64,000 nucleotides of DNA, from the NCBI RefSeq assembly GCF_024752355.1, contig NZ_JANTHZ010000014.1:62001-126000 (forward strand), given 5' to 3'. Shown in pieces: positions 23,913 to 31,889 of this stretch (positions within the stretch are counted from its first letter, which is position 1; every line of letters starts with the position of its first letter). The DNA is from Ancylobacter mangrovi (GTDB lineage Bacteria > Pseudomonadota > Alphaproteobacteria > Rhizobiales > Xanthobacteraceae). The position numbers and the translations under genes are program-made. The notes beneath the pieces are model-generated. The model did no database searches, was not told the DNA's origin, and was given only the letters and a program-made list of their open reading frames with translations.

Positions 23913-24692
23913 ATGAACATGCACCTGCCCACGCCGAGGCTCGCCGGCCCCGCGCAGGCCGAGCCGGCCATCGTGCTGGAAGGCGTCACCAAGTTCTATG
24001 GCGGCTTCCGGGCCCTGAACCATGTCGATCTGGAAGTGGCGCGGGGCGAGACCGTCATCATCTGCGGGCCGTCGGGCTCGGGAAAGTCGACGCTGATACG
24101 CTGCCTCAACCGCATCGAGACGCACGACAGGGGGCGGATCGTGGTTAATGGCCACGAACTCACCGACGCGCTGAAGGACATCGCCGCCGTGCGGCGCGAG
24201 GTCGGGATGGTGTTCCAGAGCTTCAACCTGTTCCCGCACCTCACCATCCTCGAGAACTGCATGCTGGCGCCGGTGCAGGCACGCGGCATCTCCCGCCGGG
24301 AGGCGCGCGAGACCGCGATGCACTTCCTGTCGAAGGTGCGGATCCCCGACCAGGCCGGCAAATATCCCGGCCAGCTTTCCGGCGGGCAGCAGCAGCGTGT
24401 GGCGATCGCCCGCGCCCTGTGCATGCGCCCGCAGGTCATGCTGTTCGACGAGCCGACCTCGGCACTCGACCCGGAGATGGTGAAGGAGGTGCTCGACACC
24501 ATGGTCGGCCTCGCCGGCGAGGGCATGACCATGGTCTGCGTCACCCACGAGATGGGCTTCGCCCGCGAGGTCGCCGACCGCGTCGTGTTCATGGACAAGG
24601 GCGCGGTGGTCGAGCAGGACACGCCGGAGCGCTTCTTCTCGGCGCCGGCAAGCGAACGGGCGCGGGAATTCCTGCGGCAGGTGATCCACTAG
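23913..24692 (+). CDS. Amino-acid ABC transporter ATP-binding protein (GltL-like)
   Basis: This 259-residue ATPase of polar amino-acid importers has Walker [11 protein letters not shown]-loop [16 protein letters not shown], signature [15 protein letters not shown], Walker [16 protein letters not shown] and the H-loop VTHEMGF. The start follows permease 2 by 8 bases. It completes the transporter and is convergent with the LysR gene, with a 15-base gap holding a short CGGCG/CGCCG inverted repeat. Confidence 0.95.
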   Translation: MNMHLPTPRLAGPAQAEPAIVLEGVTKFYGGFRALNHVDLEVARGETVIICGPSGSGKSTLIRCLNRIETHDRGRIVVNGHELTDALKDIAAVRREVGMVFQSFNLFPHLTILENCMLAPVQARGISRREARETAMHFLSKVRIPDQAGKYPGQLSGGQQQRVAIARALCMRPQVMLFDEPTSALDPEMVKEVLDTMVGLAGEGMTMVCVTHEMGFAREVADRVVFMDKGAVVEQDTPERFFSAPASERAREFLRQVIH

Positions 24693-24707
24693 TCGGCGCG
24701 GACGCCG

Positions 24708-25670
24708 TTAGCGCGCGCCCGCGCGCAGGGTGTCGGGGCGGGCGCGTTCGCCGCGAAGCTTGGCCTGCCAGGTGCCGGCGCTCACCATCTCGGCGATGAC
24801 GTCGGCGAGAACCTTGGCGACGGCCTCGCTGCCGCGCGGGTTCATCGTGCGCTGGGAGACCACCACCGAGAGCCGCCAGGACGGGGTGGGGTCGATGATG
24901 GGAATAGCGACCATCTCGCCGCGCTCCATCTCGTCGCCGAACGCGAAATGCGGCATCACCGCGAGCGCGCGCCGCGCGCCGACCATGCGCGCGATCGCCG
25001 GCAGGCTGTCGCAGGCGGTGGCGTGGGGCACGACGTCGTGGCGGGCGGCGAACTGCTCGATCACCGTGCGCATCACGTTGGGCGCGCCGGGCAGCACGAT
25101 CGGCAGCTTGAACATGTCGCGGAAGGCGATCTGCCCCTCGCCGGCCACCGGATGGTCGGGCGGGGCGAACAGCATGAGGTCCTCGACCATCATCTCGGTC
25201 CAGGCGACGTGCTCGAACGCCTTGTGGTCGTAAAGAAGCGCGACGTCGAGCCGGCCCATCTGGATGAAGTCGTCGAGATAGCCGGTCATGGCCTCGACGA
25301 GGTGCAGCGTGATGTTGGGCTGGCGCTCGGCCATGGCGTTGATGAGGGGCAGCGAAAGCCCCCGGCAGGCCGAGGTCGGCAGCCCCACCGAGACCTTGCC
25401 GGAGGGGTTCTGCGACTGCGAGCGCACGACCTCGCGGGTGCGCTCGACCTCCTGCAGGATGCGCCGGGCGTGGTCGTAGAACTGCTGGCCCATATCGGTC
25501 GGCGTCACGCCGCGGGCATGTCGCAGCAGCAGATCGACGCCGAGCTCGTCTTCGAGGTTCTTCATCTGCTGGCTGAGCGAGGGCTGGGCGATGCGCAGCA
25601 CTTCCGCGGCCCGGGAGAAATTGCCGCTTTCGGCGATCTGGACGAAGTATTTGAGCTGACGCAAATCCAT
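24708..25670 (-). CDS. LysR-family transcriptional regulator (Nac/CynR-like)
   Basis: This 320-residue LysR regulator has an N-terminal helix-turn-helix MDLRQLKYFVQIAESGNFSR, then IAQPSLSQQMKNLEDELG, and an effector-binding domain with SGKVSVGLPTSACRGLSLPL. The sequence style is that of the Nac/CynR group of nitrogen-metabolism regulators. It faces away from the cyclase-amidase-deaminase-transporter cluster, with a long AT-rich gap between, so it is the probable regulator of that cluster. An ATA-N9-TAT element, the Nac-type motif, lies in the gap about 70 bases upstream of the gene. Confidence 0.9.
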   Translation of the reverse strand: MDLRQLKYFVQIAESGNFSRAAEVLRIAQPSLSQQMKNLEDELGVDLLLRHARGVTPTDMGQQFYDHARRILQEVERTREVVRSQSQNPSGKVSVGLPTSACRGLSLPLINAMAERQPNITLHLVEAMTGYLDDFIQMGRLDVALLYDHKAFEHVAWTEMMVEDLMLFAPPDHPVAGEGQIAFRDMFKLPIVLPGAPNVMRTVIEQFAARHDVVPHATACDSLPAIARMVGARRALAVMPHFAFGDEMERGEMVAIPIIDPTPSWRLSVVVSQRTMNPRGSEAVAKVLADVIAEMVSAGTWQAKLRGERARPDTLRAGAR

Positions 25671-25976
25671 GGAGGCGGCCTTTCCCGGCCAACTCTGCCG
25701 CCGCCCGGCCGTTTGTCAAACGACTAAAAAATAGGCCATATGCACAAACTATTGACAGGTAATATGAAACTATGAAGCGAAATCAGTGGCTTGGGAAGAA
25801 TTGGCGCTCATAGTCGCTGCCTATGTTTCGCTGTAATAGCTCAAACCTATATGAGCCATCGGAAATTAATCTTTGTCGATAGGCGCCACTTATATTTAGC
25901 CTGATTAGGCACCCAGAAGATCCGGGCCACGACGCTCGCCGAACCGCGAATCCTGCCGACGACAGGAGAATAAATC
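25671..25976. other. AT-rich divergent regulatory region upstream of the catabolic cluster
   Basis: About 300 bases without a supported gene, clearly lower in GC than its surroundings. It holds ATA-N9-TAT at 25738-25752, the LysR/Nac-type element, immediately followed by TTGACA at 25752-25757, a good -35 sequence; a matching -10 at normal spacing was not found. AATAG and CTATT arms (13-base spacer) surround the element. It probably contains the promoters of the divergent LysR gene and of the cyclase operon. Confidence 0.45.
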
Positions 25977-26129
25977 GTGTCTTATCAAGGTTTTGGGCGC
26001 GGCCAGCCGCTGGTCGCGACGCTGCCGCTCGGCCTCGAGAGCCCGGCGCCGGCTGCCGGGCGGGGCAGGGGAGTGGATGTCGCCCGCGCGTGCCGTGCGG
26101 TGCGTTTCCGTTCAATCGTGAAGGAGTGA
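25977..26129 (+). CDS. Possible small leader ORF (50 codons) before the cyclase gene
   Basis: A GTG start preceded by AGGAG (9-base spacing) opens a 50-codon frame beginning MSYQGFGRGQPLVATLPLGL and ending with TGA at 26127-26129, two bases before the cyclase ATG. The stop overlaps the AAGGAG ribosome site of the cyclase gene, an arrangement that would couple their translation. The product is basic, Gly/Arg-rich and unlike any family I recognise. Codon use in the first ten codons is not strongly GC-biased, so this may be a regulatory upstream ORF or chance. Confidence 0.3.
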   Translation: MSYQGFGRGQPLVATLPLGLESPAPAAGRGRGVDVARACRAVRFRSIVKE

Positions 26130-26131
26130 CC

Positions 26132-26827
26132 ATGTCTCGCGTCATCGACCTGAGCTTGCTCATCGAAGACAACATGCCGGCGCACAAGCTCTTCCAGCGC
26201 CCGGTCATTACCACTCATCTGAGCCATGACAGCTCGAAGGCGCTCGGCCTCGGCGTGCCGGGCGACGCGATGACGTTCCAGACCAACTTCATCGCCATGC
26301 TCGACCACGTCGGCACCCATGTCGACGCCTTCCGCCATGTGAAGCCGGACGGCGCGCCGATCGACGAGATGCCGCTCGAGATGTTCATGGGCAAGGCGGT
26401 GTGCTTCGACCTCAGGCACATTCCCGATCTCGGCGACATCGGCGCCGAGGACATGAGCGAGGCCGAGGCGAAGGCCGGGGTGAAGGTCGACGGCCACATC
26501 GTGCTGCTCTGCACCGGCTTCCACCAGCGCAACTATCCGCGCCTCGATTCGGTCTGGAAGAACCCGCTGCTGACGGCCGAGGCGACCCGGTGGCTCTATG
26601 AGCGCGGCTCGCGGATGCACGGCGTCGAGGGGCCCTCGACCGACAAGCCGACCGACGACATCTTCGCCCAGCACCGGCTGTGCCGCGAGCTCGGCATCAG
26701 CCACTGGGAGTGGCTGGTCAATCTGGAAGAGCTGATCGGCAAGGGCGAATTCCAATTCTTCGGGGCGCCGCTGAAGTTCAAGGGCGGGTCGGGCTCGCCG
26801 GTGCGCGCCTTCGCCATCGTCGACTGA
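26132..26827 (+). CDS. Cyclase-family hydrolase (kynurenine-formamidase-like)
   Basis: This 231-residue metal-dependent hydrolase of the cyclase/KynB-like family has the divalent-metal motif HVGTHVDAFRH at about residues 58-68 (a variant of HxGTHxDxPxH in which the usual Pro is Phe), an N-terminal VIDLSLLIEDNMPAHKLF and a C-terminal MHGVEGPSTDKPTDDIFAQH. Family members hydrolyse formamides, cyclic amides, imides or lactones. It is first in a row with amidase and deaminase genes, suggesting one step in breaking a cyclic C-N compound. AAGGAG lies 6 bases before the ATG. A hairpin follows the stop. Confidence 0.9.
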   Translation: MSRVIDLSLLIEDNMPAHKLFQRPVITTHLSHDSSKALGLGVPGDAMTFQTNFIAMLDHVGTHVDAFRHVKPDGAPIDEMPLEMFMGKAVCFDLRHIPDLGDIGAEDMSEAEAKAGVKVDGHIVLLCTGFHQRNYPRLDSVWKNPLLTAEATRWLYERGSRMHGVEGPSTDKPTDDIFAQHRLCRELGISHWEWLVNLEELIGKGEFQFFGAPLKFKGGSGSPVRAFAIVD

Positions 26828-26829
26828 AA

Positions 26830-26870
26830 GTGCCGGCCGTATGCCGGCCTGACGGTCCGGCATACGGCAC
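26830..26870 (+). terminator. Hairpin after the cyclase gene
   Basis: GTATGCCGG and CCGGCATAC form a 9-base stem with a 9-base loop. It is extended by GTGCC/GGCAC beyond a 4-base bulge and followed by CCTTCTTGC. It lies 2 bases after the stop and 23 before the amidase start, so it is a terminator or attenuator within the cluster. Confidence 0.6.
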
Positions 26871-26892
26871 CCTTCTTGCTACGCGGTAGGCG

Positions 26893-28341
26893 ATGATGTC
26901 CCGTTTGCTAGCACATGCTCCCTTTACCCGGCTGGGCGCGCGCGAGGCCCGCGCGCGCATCGCCCGGCGCGAGGTCTCGCCGGTGGAGCTCACCCGCGCC
27001 GCGCTCGACGCCGCGCGGGAGACGCAGGCGAGCCTCAACGCCTTCTTCCTCATCTTCGAGGAGGAGGCGATGGCGGCCGCGCGGGAGGCGGAGGCGGCGG
27101 TGATGCGGGGCGAGGCGACCGGCCCGCTGCACGGGCTGCCGTTCTCGGCCAAGGACCTGATGGCGGTGAAGGGCGCGCCCTATGCCTCCGGCTCGCGCGC
27201 CATGGCGGACAACATTGCCGGCGTCGATGCGCCGGCGGTCGAGCGCGCGAGGGCGGCCGGCGCCATCCTGATCGGCAAGACTACGACCAGCGAATTCGGC
27301 TGCAAGCCGGTCGGCGACAGCCCGTTGACCGGCATCACCCGCAATCCGTGGAACCTCGACAAGACGCCCGGCGGCTCCAGCGCCGGCGCGGCGGCCTCGG
27401 TGGCGGCGGGCGTCACCCCATTTGCGCTCGGCACCGATGGCGGCGGCTCGATCCGTATTCCCTGTGCCTTCTCCGGCCTCGCCGGCATCAAGGGGCAGTT
27501 CGGCCGGGTGCCGGTGTGGCCGACCTCGGCGACGCCGACGCTGGCCCATGTCGGCCCGATCGCGCGGGACGTCGCCGACGCGGCGATGCTGTTCGCCGCG
27601 ATCGCGGGCTATGACGCGCGCGATCCGTTCAGCGTCGCCGGGCCGGTGCCCGACGTCGAGGCGGCGGTGGACGCGCCGGTCGCCGGCATGCGCATCGCCT
27701 GGAGCCCGACGCTCGGCTACGCACGGCCGGACTCGGAGGTGCTGCGCGTCACGCGGGCGGCGGTGGAGCGCCTCGCCGGGCTCGGCGCCGTCGTGGAGGA
27801 GGTCGAGACCGTGTTCGGTTCCGACCCCGCCGATCTGTGGGCGGCCGAGTTCTATGCCGGCGTCGGCACGCGCCTGCGTGAGGTGGTGGAGACCCGGCGC
27901 GAGCTGCTCGACCCTGCGGTGGCCGAGGTGCTGCAGGCCGCGCTGTCGCAGGAGATGCGCGCCTATTACGAGACCGTGTTCCGCCGCTACGCGCTGCGCG
28001 AGGAGATGCGCGCCTTCTTCGAGCGCTACGACGCGCTGGTCTCGCCGGTGCTGCCGGTGACCTCGCTCGATGCCGGGCTCGACATGCCCGCGCACCTGTC
28101 CGAGCGCAACCTCCTGAGCTGGGTCTTCTACACCTACCCGTTCAACCTGACCGGCCAGCCGGCCGCCAGCGTCTGCGCCGGGCTCGACGCGGACGGCATG
28201 CCGGTCGGGCTCCAGATCGTTGGCCGCGCGCTCGGCGAGGCGCATGTGGTGCGCCTCGCGGCCGCGCTCGAGCGCGTCCGGCCCGCCTTCGATCCCGTTC
28301 CTCCCGCCTTCCGCCCCGTACCCGTCGAGGTCCTCCAATGA
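26893..28341 (+). CDS. Amidase-signature family hydrolase
   Basis: This 482-residue amidase hydrolyses carboxamides to acids and ammonia. The Ser-cisSer-Lys triad is present: Lys in PFSAKDLMAVKG (residues about 91-99), the cis-Ser and nucleophile in GGSSAGAAASVAAG and GTDGGGSIRIPCAFSGLAG. The length is typical of GatA-like amidases, but there are no gatB or gatC genes, so this is a catabolic enzyme and not a tRNA amidotransferase. Two ATGs in a row can start it (26893, 26896). It overlaps the deaminase gene by 4 bases. Confidence 0.93.
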   Translation: MMSRLLAHAPFTRLGAREARARIARREVSPVELTRAALDAARETQASLNAFFLIFEEEAMAAAREAEAAVMRGEATGPLHGLPFSAKDLMAVKGAPYASGSRAMADNIAGVDAPAVERARAAGAILIGKTTTSEFGCKPVGDSPLTGITRNPWNLDKTPGGSSAGAAASVAAGVTPFALGTDGGGSIRIPCAFSGLAGIKGQFGRVPVWPTSATPTLAHVGPIARDVADAAMLFAAIAGYDARDPFSVAGPVPDVEAAVDAPVAGMRIAWSPTLGYARPDSEVLRVTRAAVERLAGLGAVVEEVETVFGSDPADLWAAEFYAGVGTRLREVVETRRELLDPAVAEVLQAALSQEMRAYYETVFRRYALREEMRAFFERYDALVSPVLPVTSLDAGLDMPAHLSERNLLSWVFYTYPFNLTGQPAASVCAGLDADGMPVGLQIVGRALGEAHVVRLAAALERVRPAFDPVPPAFRPVPVEVLQ

Positions 28342-28814
28342 GCACGCCAGAAGTCTTCATGCGCCGCGCCATCGACATCAGCCGCGACAAGATGCGGGCG
28401 GACGGCTGCGCGCCGTTCGGCTGCGTCATCGTCAAGGACGGGGTGATCGTCGGCGAGGGCGTCAACAACGTCGTCAACAACCACGACGCCACCTCGCATG
28501 GCGAGATGGAGGCGATCCGCGACGCCGGCCGCAACCTCAAGACCTGGGACCTGTCCGGCTGCGAGCTCTACACCTCCTGCGAGCCCTGCGAGATGTGCGC
28601 CGCCGCGATGTTCTGGGCCAAGATTTCGAAGATGTACTACGCCAACACGCTCGGCGACTGCGAGCAGATCGGCCTCGACTGCGCGCCGCTGCGCACCATG
28701 GTCCGCTCCGATGTCGAGGAGCGCGCGCTGCCCGCGCGGCGCCTGCTGGGCCCCGAGGCCCGCGAGGTGCTCGACGAGTGGGCCGCCATGCCGAGCTTCG
28801 ACCCGTTTCTGTGA
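28338..28814 (+). CDS. Nucleoside/guanine-type deaminase (CDA superfamily)
   Basis: This 158-residue zinc deaminase of the cytidine/guanine deaminase superfamily has the catalytic motif SHGEMEAI (HxE, residues about 55-62), where the usual HAE is HGE, and the second metal motif CEPCEMC. GCVIVKDGVIVGEGVN precedes them. The best general match is guanine deaminase or tRNA-adenosine/nucleoside deaminases, but gene context (amidase, ATZ/TRZ hydrolase, creatininase) suggests deamination of a free heterocyclic base or an analogue. Translation is coupled to the amidase by a 4-base overlap. Confidence 0.9.
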   Translation: MSTPEVFMRRAIDISRDKMRADGCAPFGCVIVKDGVIVGEGVNNVVNNHDATSHGEMEAIRDAGRNLKTWDLSGCELYTSCEPCEMCAAAMFWAKISKMYYANTLGDCEQIGLDCAPLRTMVRSDVEERALPARRLLGPEAREVLDEWAAMPSFDPFL

Positions 28815-28898
28815 CGTGCCGCGCCTTCCGCCCGCGTCGACCGGAAAAAGCGTCGGCACGGTTTCAAACAAACAACCTTCCCGATGGAGCCTTCGTCC

Positions 28899-30059
28899 AT
28901 GACTGAGTTCGACGGAAAGATCACGGATTTCCGCGGCCTGCTTCACCCGCTCAACCGCCGCCGCTTCCTGCAGGGCGCCAGTGCGCTGGCCGGTGCCGCC
29001 GCGGTCGGCGCCGCGAACGCGCCCGCGCCGGCCTATGCCGACGACAAGGTGCTGAACCTTTTGAGCTGGCCGGGCCACGGCGATCCGGCCTTCGTAAAGC
29101 CGTTCGAGGACAAGTACGGCGTCAAGGTCGTCGCCAAGGAATATGTCGGCGGCGAGCCGATGCTGGCGCTGATGAACCAGTCGCCGCCCGGCTCGTTCGA
29201 CGTGGTGCTGGCCGACGCCGAGTACATCCACATGCTCCAGGAGGGCGGCTTCATCGACAAGATGAACCCCGCCGACTACCCGCTCGCCGACTACTGGCCG
29301 GAATTCCAGCACTTCCCGCCGCACTGGGTGGGCGAGGACCTCTATTCGGTGATGATCCGCTTCGGCTATCTCGGCATCGCCTACCGCACCGACGTGCTGA
29401 GCGCGCAGGACGTCGAATCCTACAAGGTGCTGTGGGACGAGAAGATCAAGGGCAAGGTCGGCTTCTTCGACTGGTACCTGCCGACCATGGGCTGCCTCAG
29501 CCTCTATGACGGCAACAGCAAGCCCTTCGACATCTCCGCCGACGCCTTCGACAAGCTGAAGAAGACGATGTTCTCGCTGAAGCCGCAGGCGTCGGGCTTC
29601 TACTCGATGGCCGACCAGTTCTCGATGCTCACCAACGGTACCGCCGCCGCCATCCCCGGCATCGGCGACTGGGTGGTTCTGCTCCTGCAGAAGAACGGCG
29701 TGCCGGTCTCCGCCACCGTCCCCAAGGAGGGCGGCATCCAGTGGACCGAGTCGATGTCGATCGTCTCCTCCTCCACCAAGAAGGACCTCGCCAAGGCGTT
29801 CATCCAGTACGCCTCCTCGCCGGAAGGCCAGGCGCGCTCGGCCATCCTGCCGGCTTACTGGGCCTCGATCCCCAACAAGAAGGGGTGGGAGGTGCTGAAC
29901 AAGGAGCACCCGGCCGACGCCAAGGCGCTGCGCCTCACCTTCGACGAGCGCAACGTCATGGACGAGTACAAGGACGGCAAGATCCACATCCGCCAGACGC
30001 CGGTGCAGCAGTCGATCGAGGACTGGAACGACGCCTGGTCCGAATTCAAGGCGATGTGA
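28899..30059 (+). CDS. Extracellular solute-binding protein, polyamine type (PotD-like), Tat-exported
   Basis: This 386-residue periplasmic binding protein has a twin-arginine signal NRRRFLQGASALAGAAAVGA, then a PotD-like mature domain (LNLLSWPGHGDPAFVKPFED, then NQSPPGSFDVVLADAEYIHM, and IQYASSPEGQARSA near the end). It is the binding component of the following ABC transporter. ATG 28899 has GGAG 9 bases upstream; an ATG 15 bases earlier is possible. PotD-family proteins bind polyamines and other cationic or nitrogen-rich small molecules. The ligand here is probably the substrate of the surrounding hydrolases. Confidence 0.92.
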   Translation: MTEFDGKITDFRGLLHPLNRRRFLQGASALAGAAAVGAANAPAPAYADDKVLNLLSWPGHGDPAFVKPFEDKYGVKVVAKEYVGGEPMLALMNQSPPGSFDVVLADAEYIHMLQEGGFIDKMNPADYPLADYWPEFQHFPPHWVGEDLYSVMIRFGYLGIAYRTDVLSAQDVESYKVLWDEKIKGKVGFFDWYLPTMGCLSLYDGNSKPFDISADAFDKLKKTMFSLKPQASGFYSMADQFSMLTNGTAAAIPGIGDWVVLLLQKNGVPVSATVPKEGGIQWTESMSIVSSSTKKDLAKAFIQYASSPEGQARSAILPAYWASIPNKKGWEVLNKEHPADAKALRLTFDERNVMDEYKDGKIHIRQTPVQQSIEDWNDAWSEFKAM

Positions 30060-30074
30060 GGCGACGGCATGAAA

Positions 30075-30111
30075 GCCGCGCCGGACGGCCCCCCGGGCCG
30101 CCCGGCGCGGC
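30075..30111 (+). terminator. Long hairpin between the PotD-like and permease genes
   Basis: GCCGCGCCGG-A-CGGCCC, a 3-base loop and GGGCCG-C-CCGGCGCGGC form a 16-pair stem with one mismatch, 15 bases after the binding-protein stop. It is not followed by a T-run. Likely role: 3' protection of binding-protein mRNA and partial attenuation before the permeases. Confidence 0.6.
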
Positions 30112-30173
30112 GCTGTCAGCCGCCGCTCCCCATCCGTCACCCCCCACGCTTGCACAGGCCGCCGCGACCCTTC

Positions 30174-31088
30174 ATGTCCGATCAAAGCGCCCCTCCGGCC
30201 CCCGCGCCGGCCTCTCCGGCGAGAACGACCTCCTCGGCCAGGGCGACCCGCATGCGCTTCGCGGCGGTGTGGGGGCTGCCGCCGCTGCTGTGGCAGCTCG
30301 CCTTCTTCGTGACGCCGCTCGGCTTCCTGGTGGCGATGACCTTCTGGTCGGTGAAGAACTTCCGCCTGATCCCGGACGCGACGCTCGCCAACTGGCGGTT
30401 CATCCTCAATGCCGGCTTCTTCCGCAGCGCCTACGTCTACACCTTCTGGCTGGCGGCGCTGACGGCCCTGATCGCGAGCCTCGTCGCCTTTCCCGCCGCC
30501 TACACGCTCGCCTACCGGCTGAAGCCGGCGACCCGCCGCTTCCTCATCTTCATGCTGGTGGTGCCGTTCTTCACCTCCTACCCGGTGCGCATCTACTCGA
30601 CGCAGATCTTCTTCAGCCCGGAAGGCATCATCAACGCGCTGATCGCGCCGCTCGGCTTCGGCCCGGTCTCGGTGCTGAACACGCCGACCGGCACCGTGGT
30701 CGGCTATCTGGTGCTCACCCTGCCGCTGGTCGTGCTGCTGCAGACCTTCGCGCTGATGAACGTGCCGAAGACGCTGATCGAGGCCGCGCACAATCTCGGC
30801 TGCGGACGCCTGCGCACCATCCTCACGGTGATCGTCCCCTCGGCCCGCGTCGGGCTGATCGTCGCCGCCACCTTCACCTTCGTGCTGGCCTTCGGCGACT
30901 ATGTGGCGCCGCTCTATCTCGGCGGCTCCAAGCCGCCCACCCTGTCGATCCTGATCGCCGATCAGGTGAAGTCCGGCAATCACTGGCCGCGCGCCTCGGT
31001 GGTGGCGGCGATCATGATCCTCACCCTGATCGTGGTGATGACCGGCATGCTCGGCCTCGCCTATGGCCGCAGGGGAGGCCGGCGATGA
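30174..31088 (+). CDS. Polyamine-type ABC transporter permease 1 (PotB-like)
   Basis: This 304-residue inner-membrane permease has a Pro/Ala-rich cytoplasmic N-terminus of about 30 residues, then six helices starting LWQLAFFVTPLGFLVAMTFW. The EAA-type loop is VPKTLIEAAHNLGCGRLRTI. It overlaps permease 2 by 4 bases. The start MSDQSAPP was chosen over a frame reaching back to 30069 because the earlier part crosses the long hairpin and has no family resemblance. Confidence 0.92.
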   Translation: MSDQSAPPAPAPASPARTTSSARATRMRFAAVWGLPPLLWQLAFFVTPLGFLVAMTFWSVKNFRLIPDATLANWRFILNAGFFRSAYVYTFWLAALTALIASLVAFPAAYTLAYRLKPATRRFLIFMLVVPFFTSYPVRIYSTQIFFSPEGIINALIAPLGFGPVSVLNTPTGTVVGYLVLTLPLVVLLQTFALMNVPKTLIEAAHNLGCGRLRTILTVIVPSARVGLIVAATFTFVLAFGDYVAPLYLGGSKPPTLSILIADQVKSGNHWPRASVVAAIMILTLIVVMTGMLGLAYGRRGGRR

Positions 31089-31888
31089 GCGCCAACCTGC
31101 TGCGCCGCGCGGCGCTCATCGCCTGGACAGCACTGGTCTTCGCCTTCATCTTCGCGCCGATCGTGTCGACGGTGGTGTTCTCCTTCAACGCCGACCGCTT
31201 CCCGAGCCTGCCCTGGGCCGGGTTCAGCCTGCGCTGGTACGAGGCGATCTTCGCCGATGCCAGCATCCAGCGCGGGCTGACCAACAGCCTGATCGTGGCC
31301 GGCGCGACCTCGGTGCTCGCCACCTTCCTCGGCTTCGCCGCCGCCTATGTCGACTATCGCTACCGCTTCGTCGGCAAGATCGCCTACACCGCGCTGGTGG
31401 CGCTGCCGCCGACCGTGCCGGTGGTGATCCTCGGCGTCGCCATGCTCACCTTCGAGGGGCGCGTCGGCCTGTCGGGTACGCTCACCGGCGTCACCGTCGG
31501 CCATGTGGTGCTGGCGGCGCCCTTCGCCATGGCGCTGGTGCGCATGCGCCTCGCCGACCTTGATCCCGACATCGAGGGCGCCTCCGCCAATCTCGGCGCC
31601 ACGCCGTGGCGCACCATGACCGGGGTGGTGATCCCCTTCTGCCTGCCGGCCATTCTCGCCTCGCTGTTCCTCACCGCCGCCGTCTCCTTCGACGAGTTCA
31701 TGATCGCCTGGTTCGTGTCGGGCGTGAACGAGACGCTGCCGGTGCGGGTGCTCGCCATGCTGCAGGGGCAGGTGAGCCCGCGCATCAACGCCATCGGCGC
31801 CATCGTGTTCATCGTTTCGATGACGCTGGTCGTCCTCGCCCAGATCCTGATCGGCCGGCTGCTCGGCCGCCGCAGCAAGGAAGCCTGA
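31085..31888 (+). CDS. Polyamine-type ABC transporter permease 2 (PotC-like)
   Basis: This 267-residue permease has six predicted helices and a PotC-like layout: FAFIFAPIVSTVVFSFNADR, then SLPWAGFSLRWYEAIFADAS, and the EAA loop DLDPDIEGASANLGATPWRT. It overlaps permease 1 by 4 bases and is followed 1 base later by the ATPase. It forms the heterodimeric channel with permease 1. Confidence 0.92.
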   Translation: MSANLLRRAALIAWTALVFAFIFAPIVSTVVFSFNADRFPSLPWAGFSLRWYEAIFADASIQRGLTNSLIVAGATSVLATFLGFAAAYVDYRYRFVGKIAYTALVALPPTVPVVILGVAMLTFEGRVGLSGTLTGVTVGHVVLAAPFAMALVRMRLADLDPDIEGASANLGATPWRTMTGVVIPFCLPAILASLFLTAAVSFDEFMIAWFVSGVNETLPVRVLAMLQGQVSPRINAIGAIVFIVSMTLVVLAQILIGRLLGRRSKEA

Positions 31889-31889
31889 C

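Noticed and set aside
25783..26214. 143-codon minus-strand frame in the AT-rich gap before the cyclase gene
   Set aside because: It overlaps the cyclase start antisense, shows no family features and spans the presumed promoter region.
28134..30983. Very long open frame on the minus strand (949 codons) opposite the amidase, deaminase and binding-protein genes
   Set aside because: The translation is His/Arg/Val/Gly-rich with no domain, typical antisense of GC-rich genes; the plus strand carries three clear families over the same bases.
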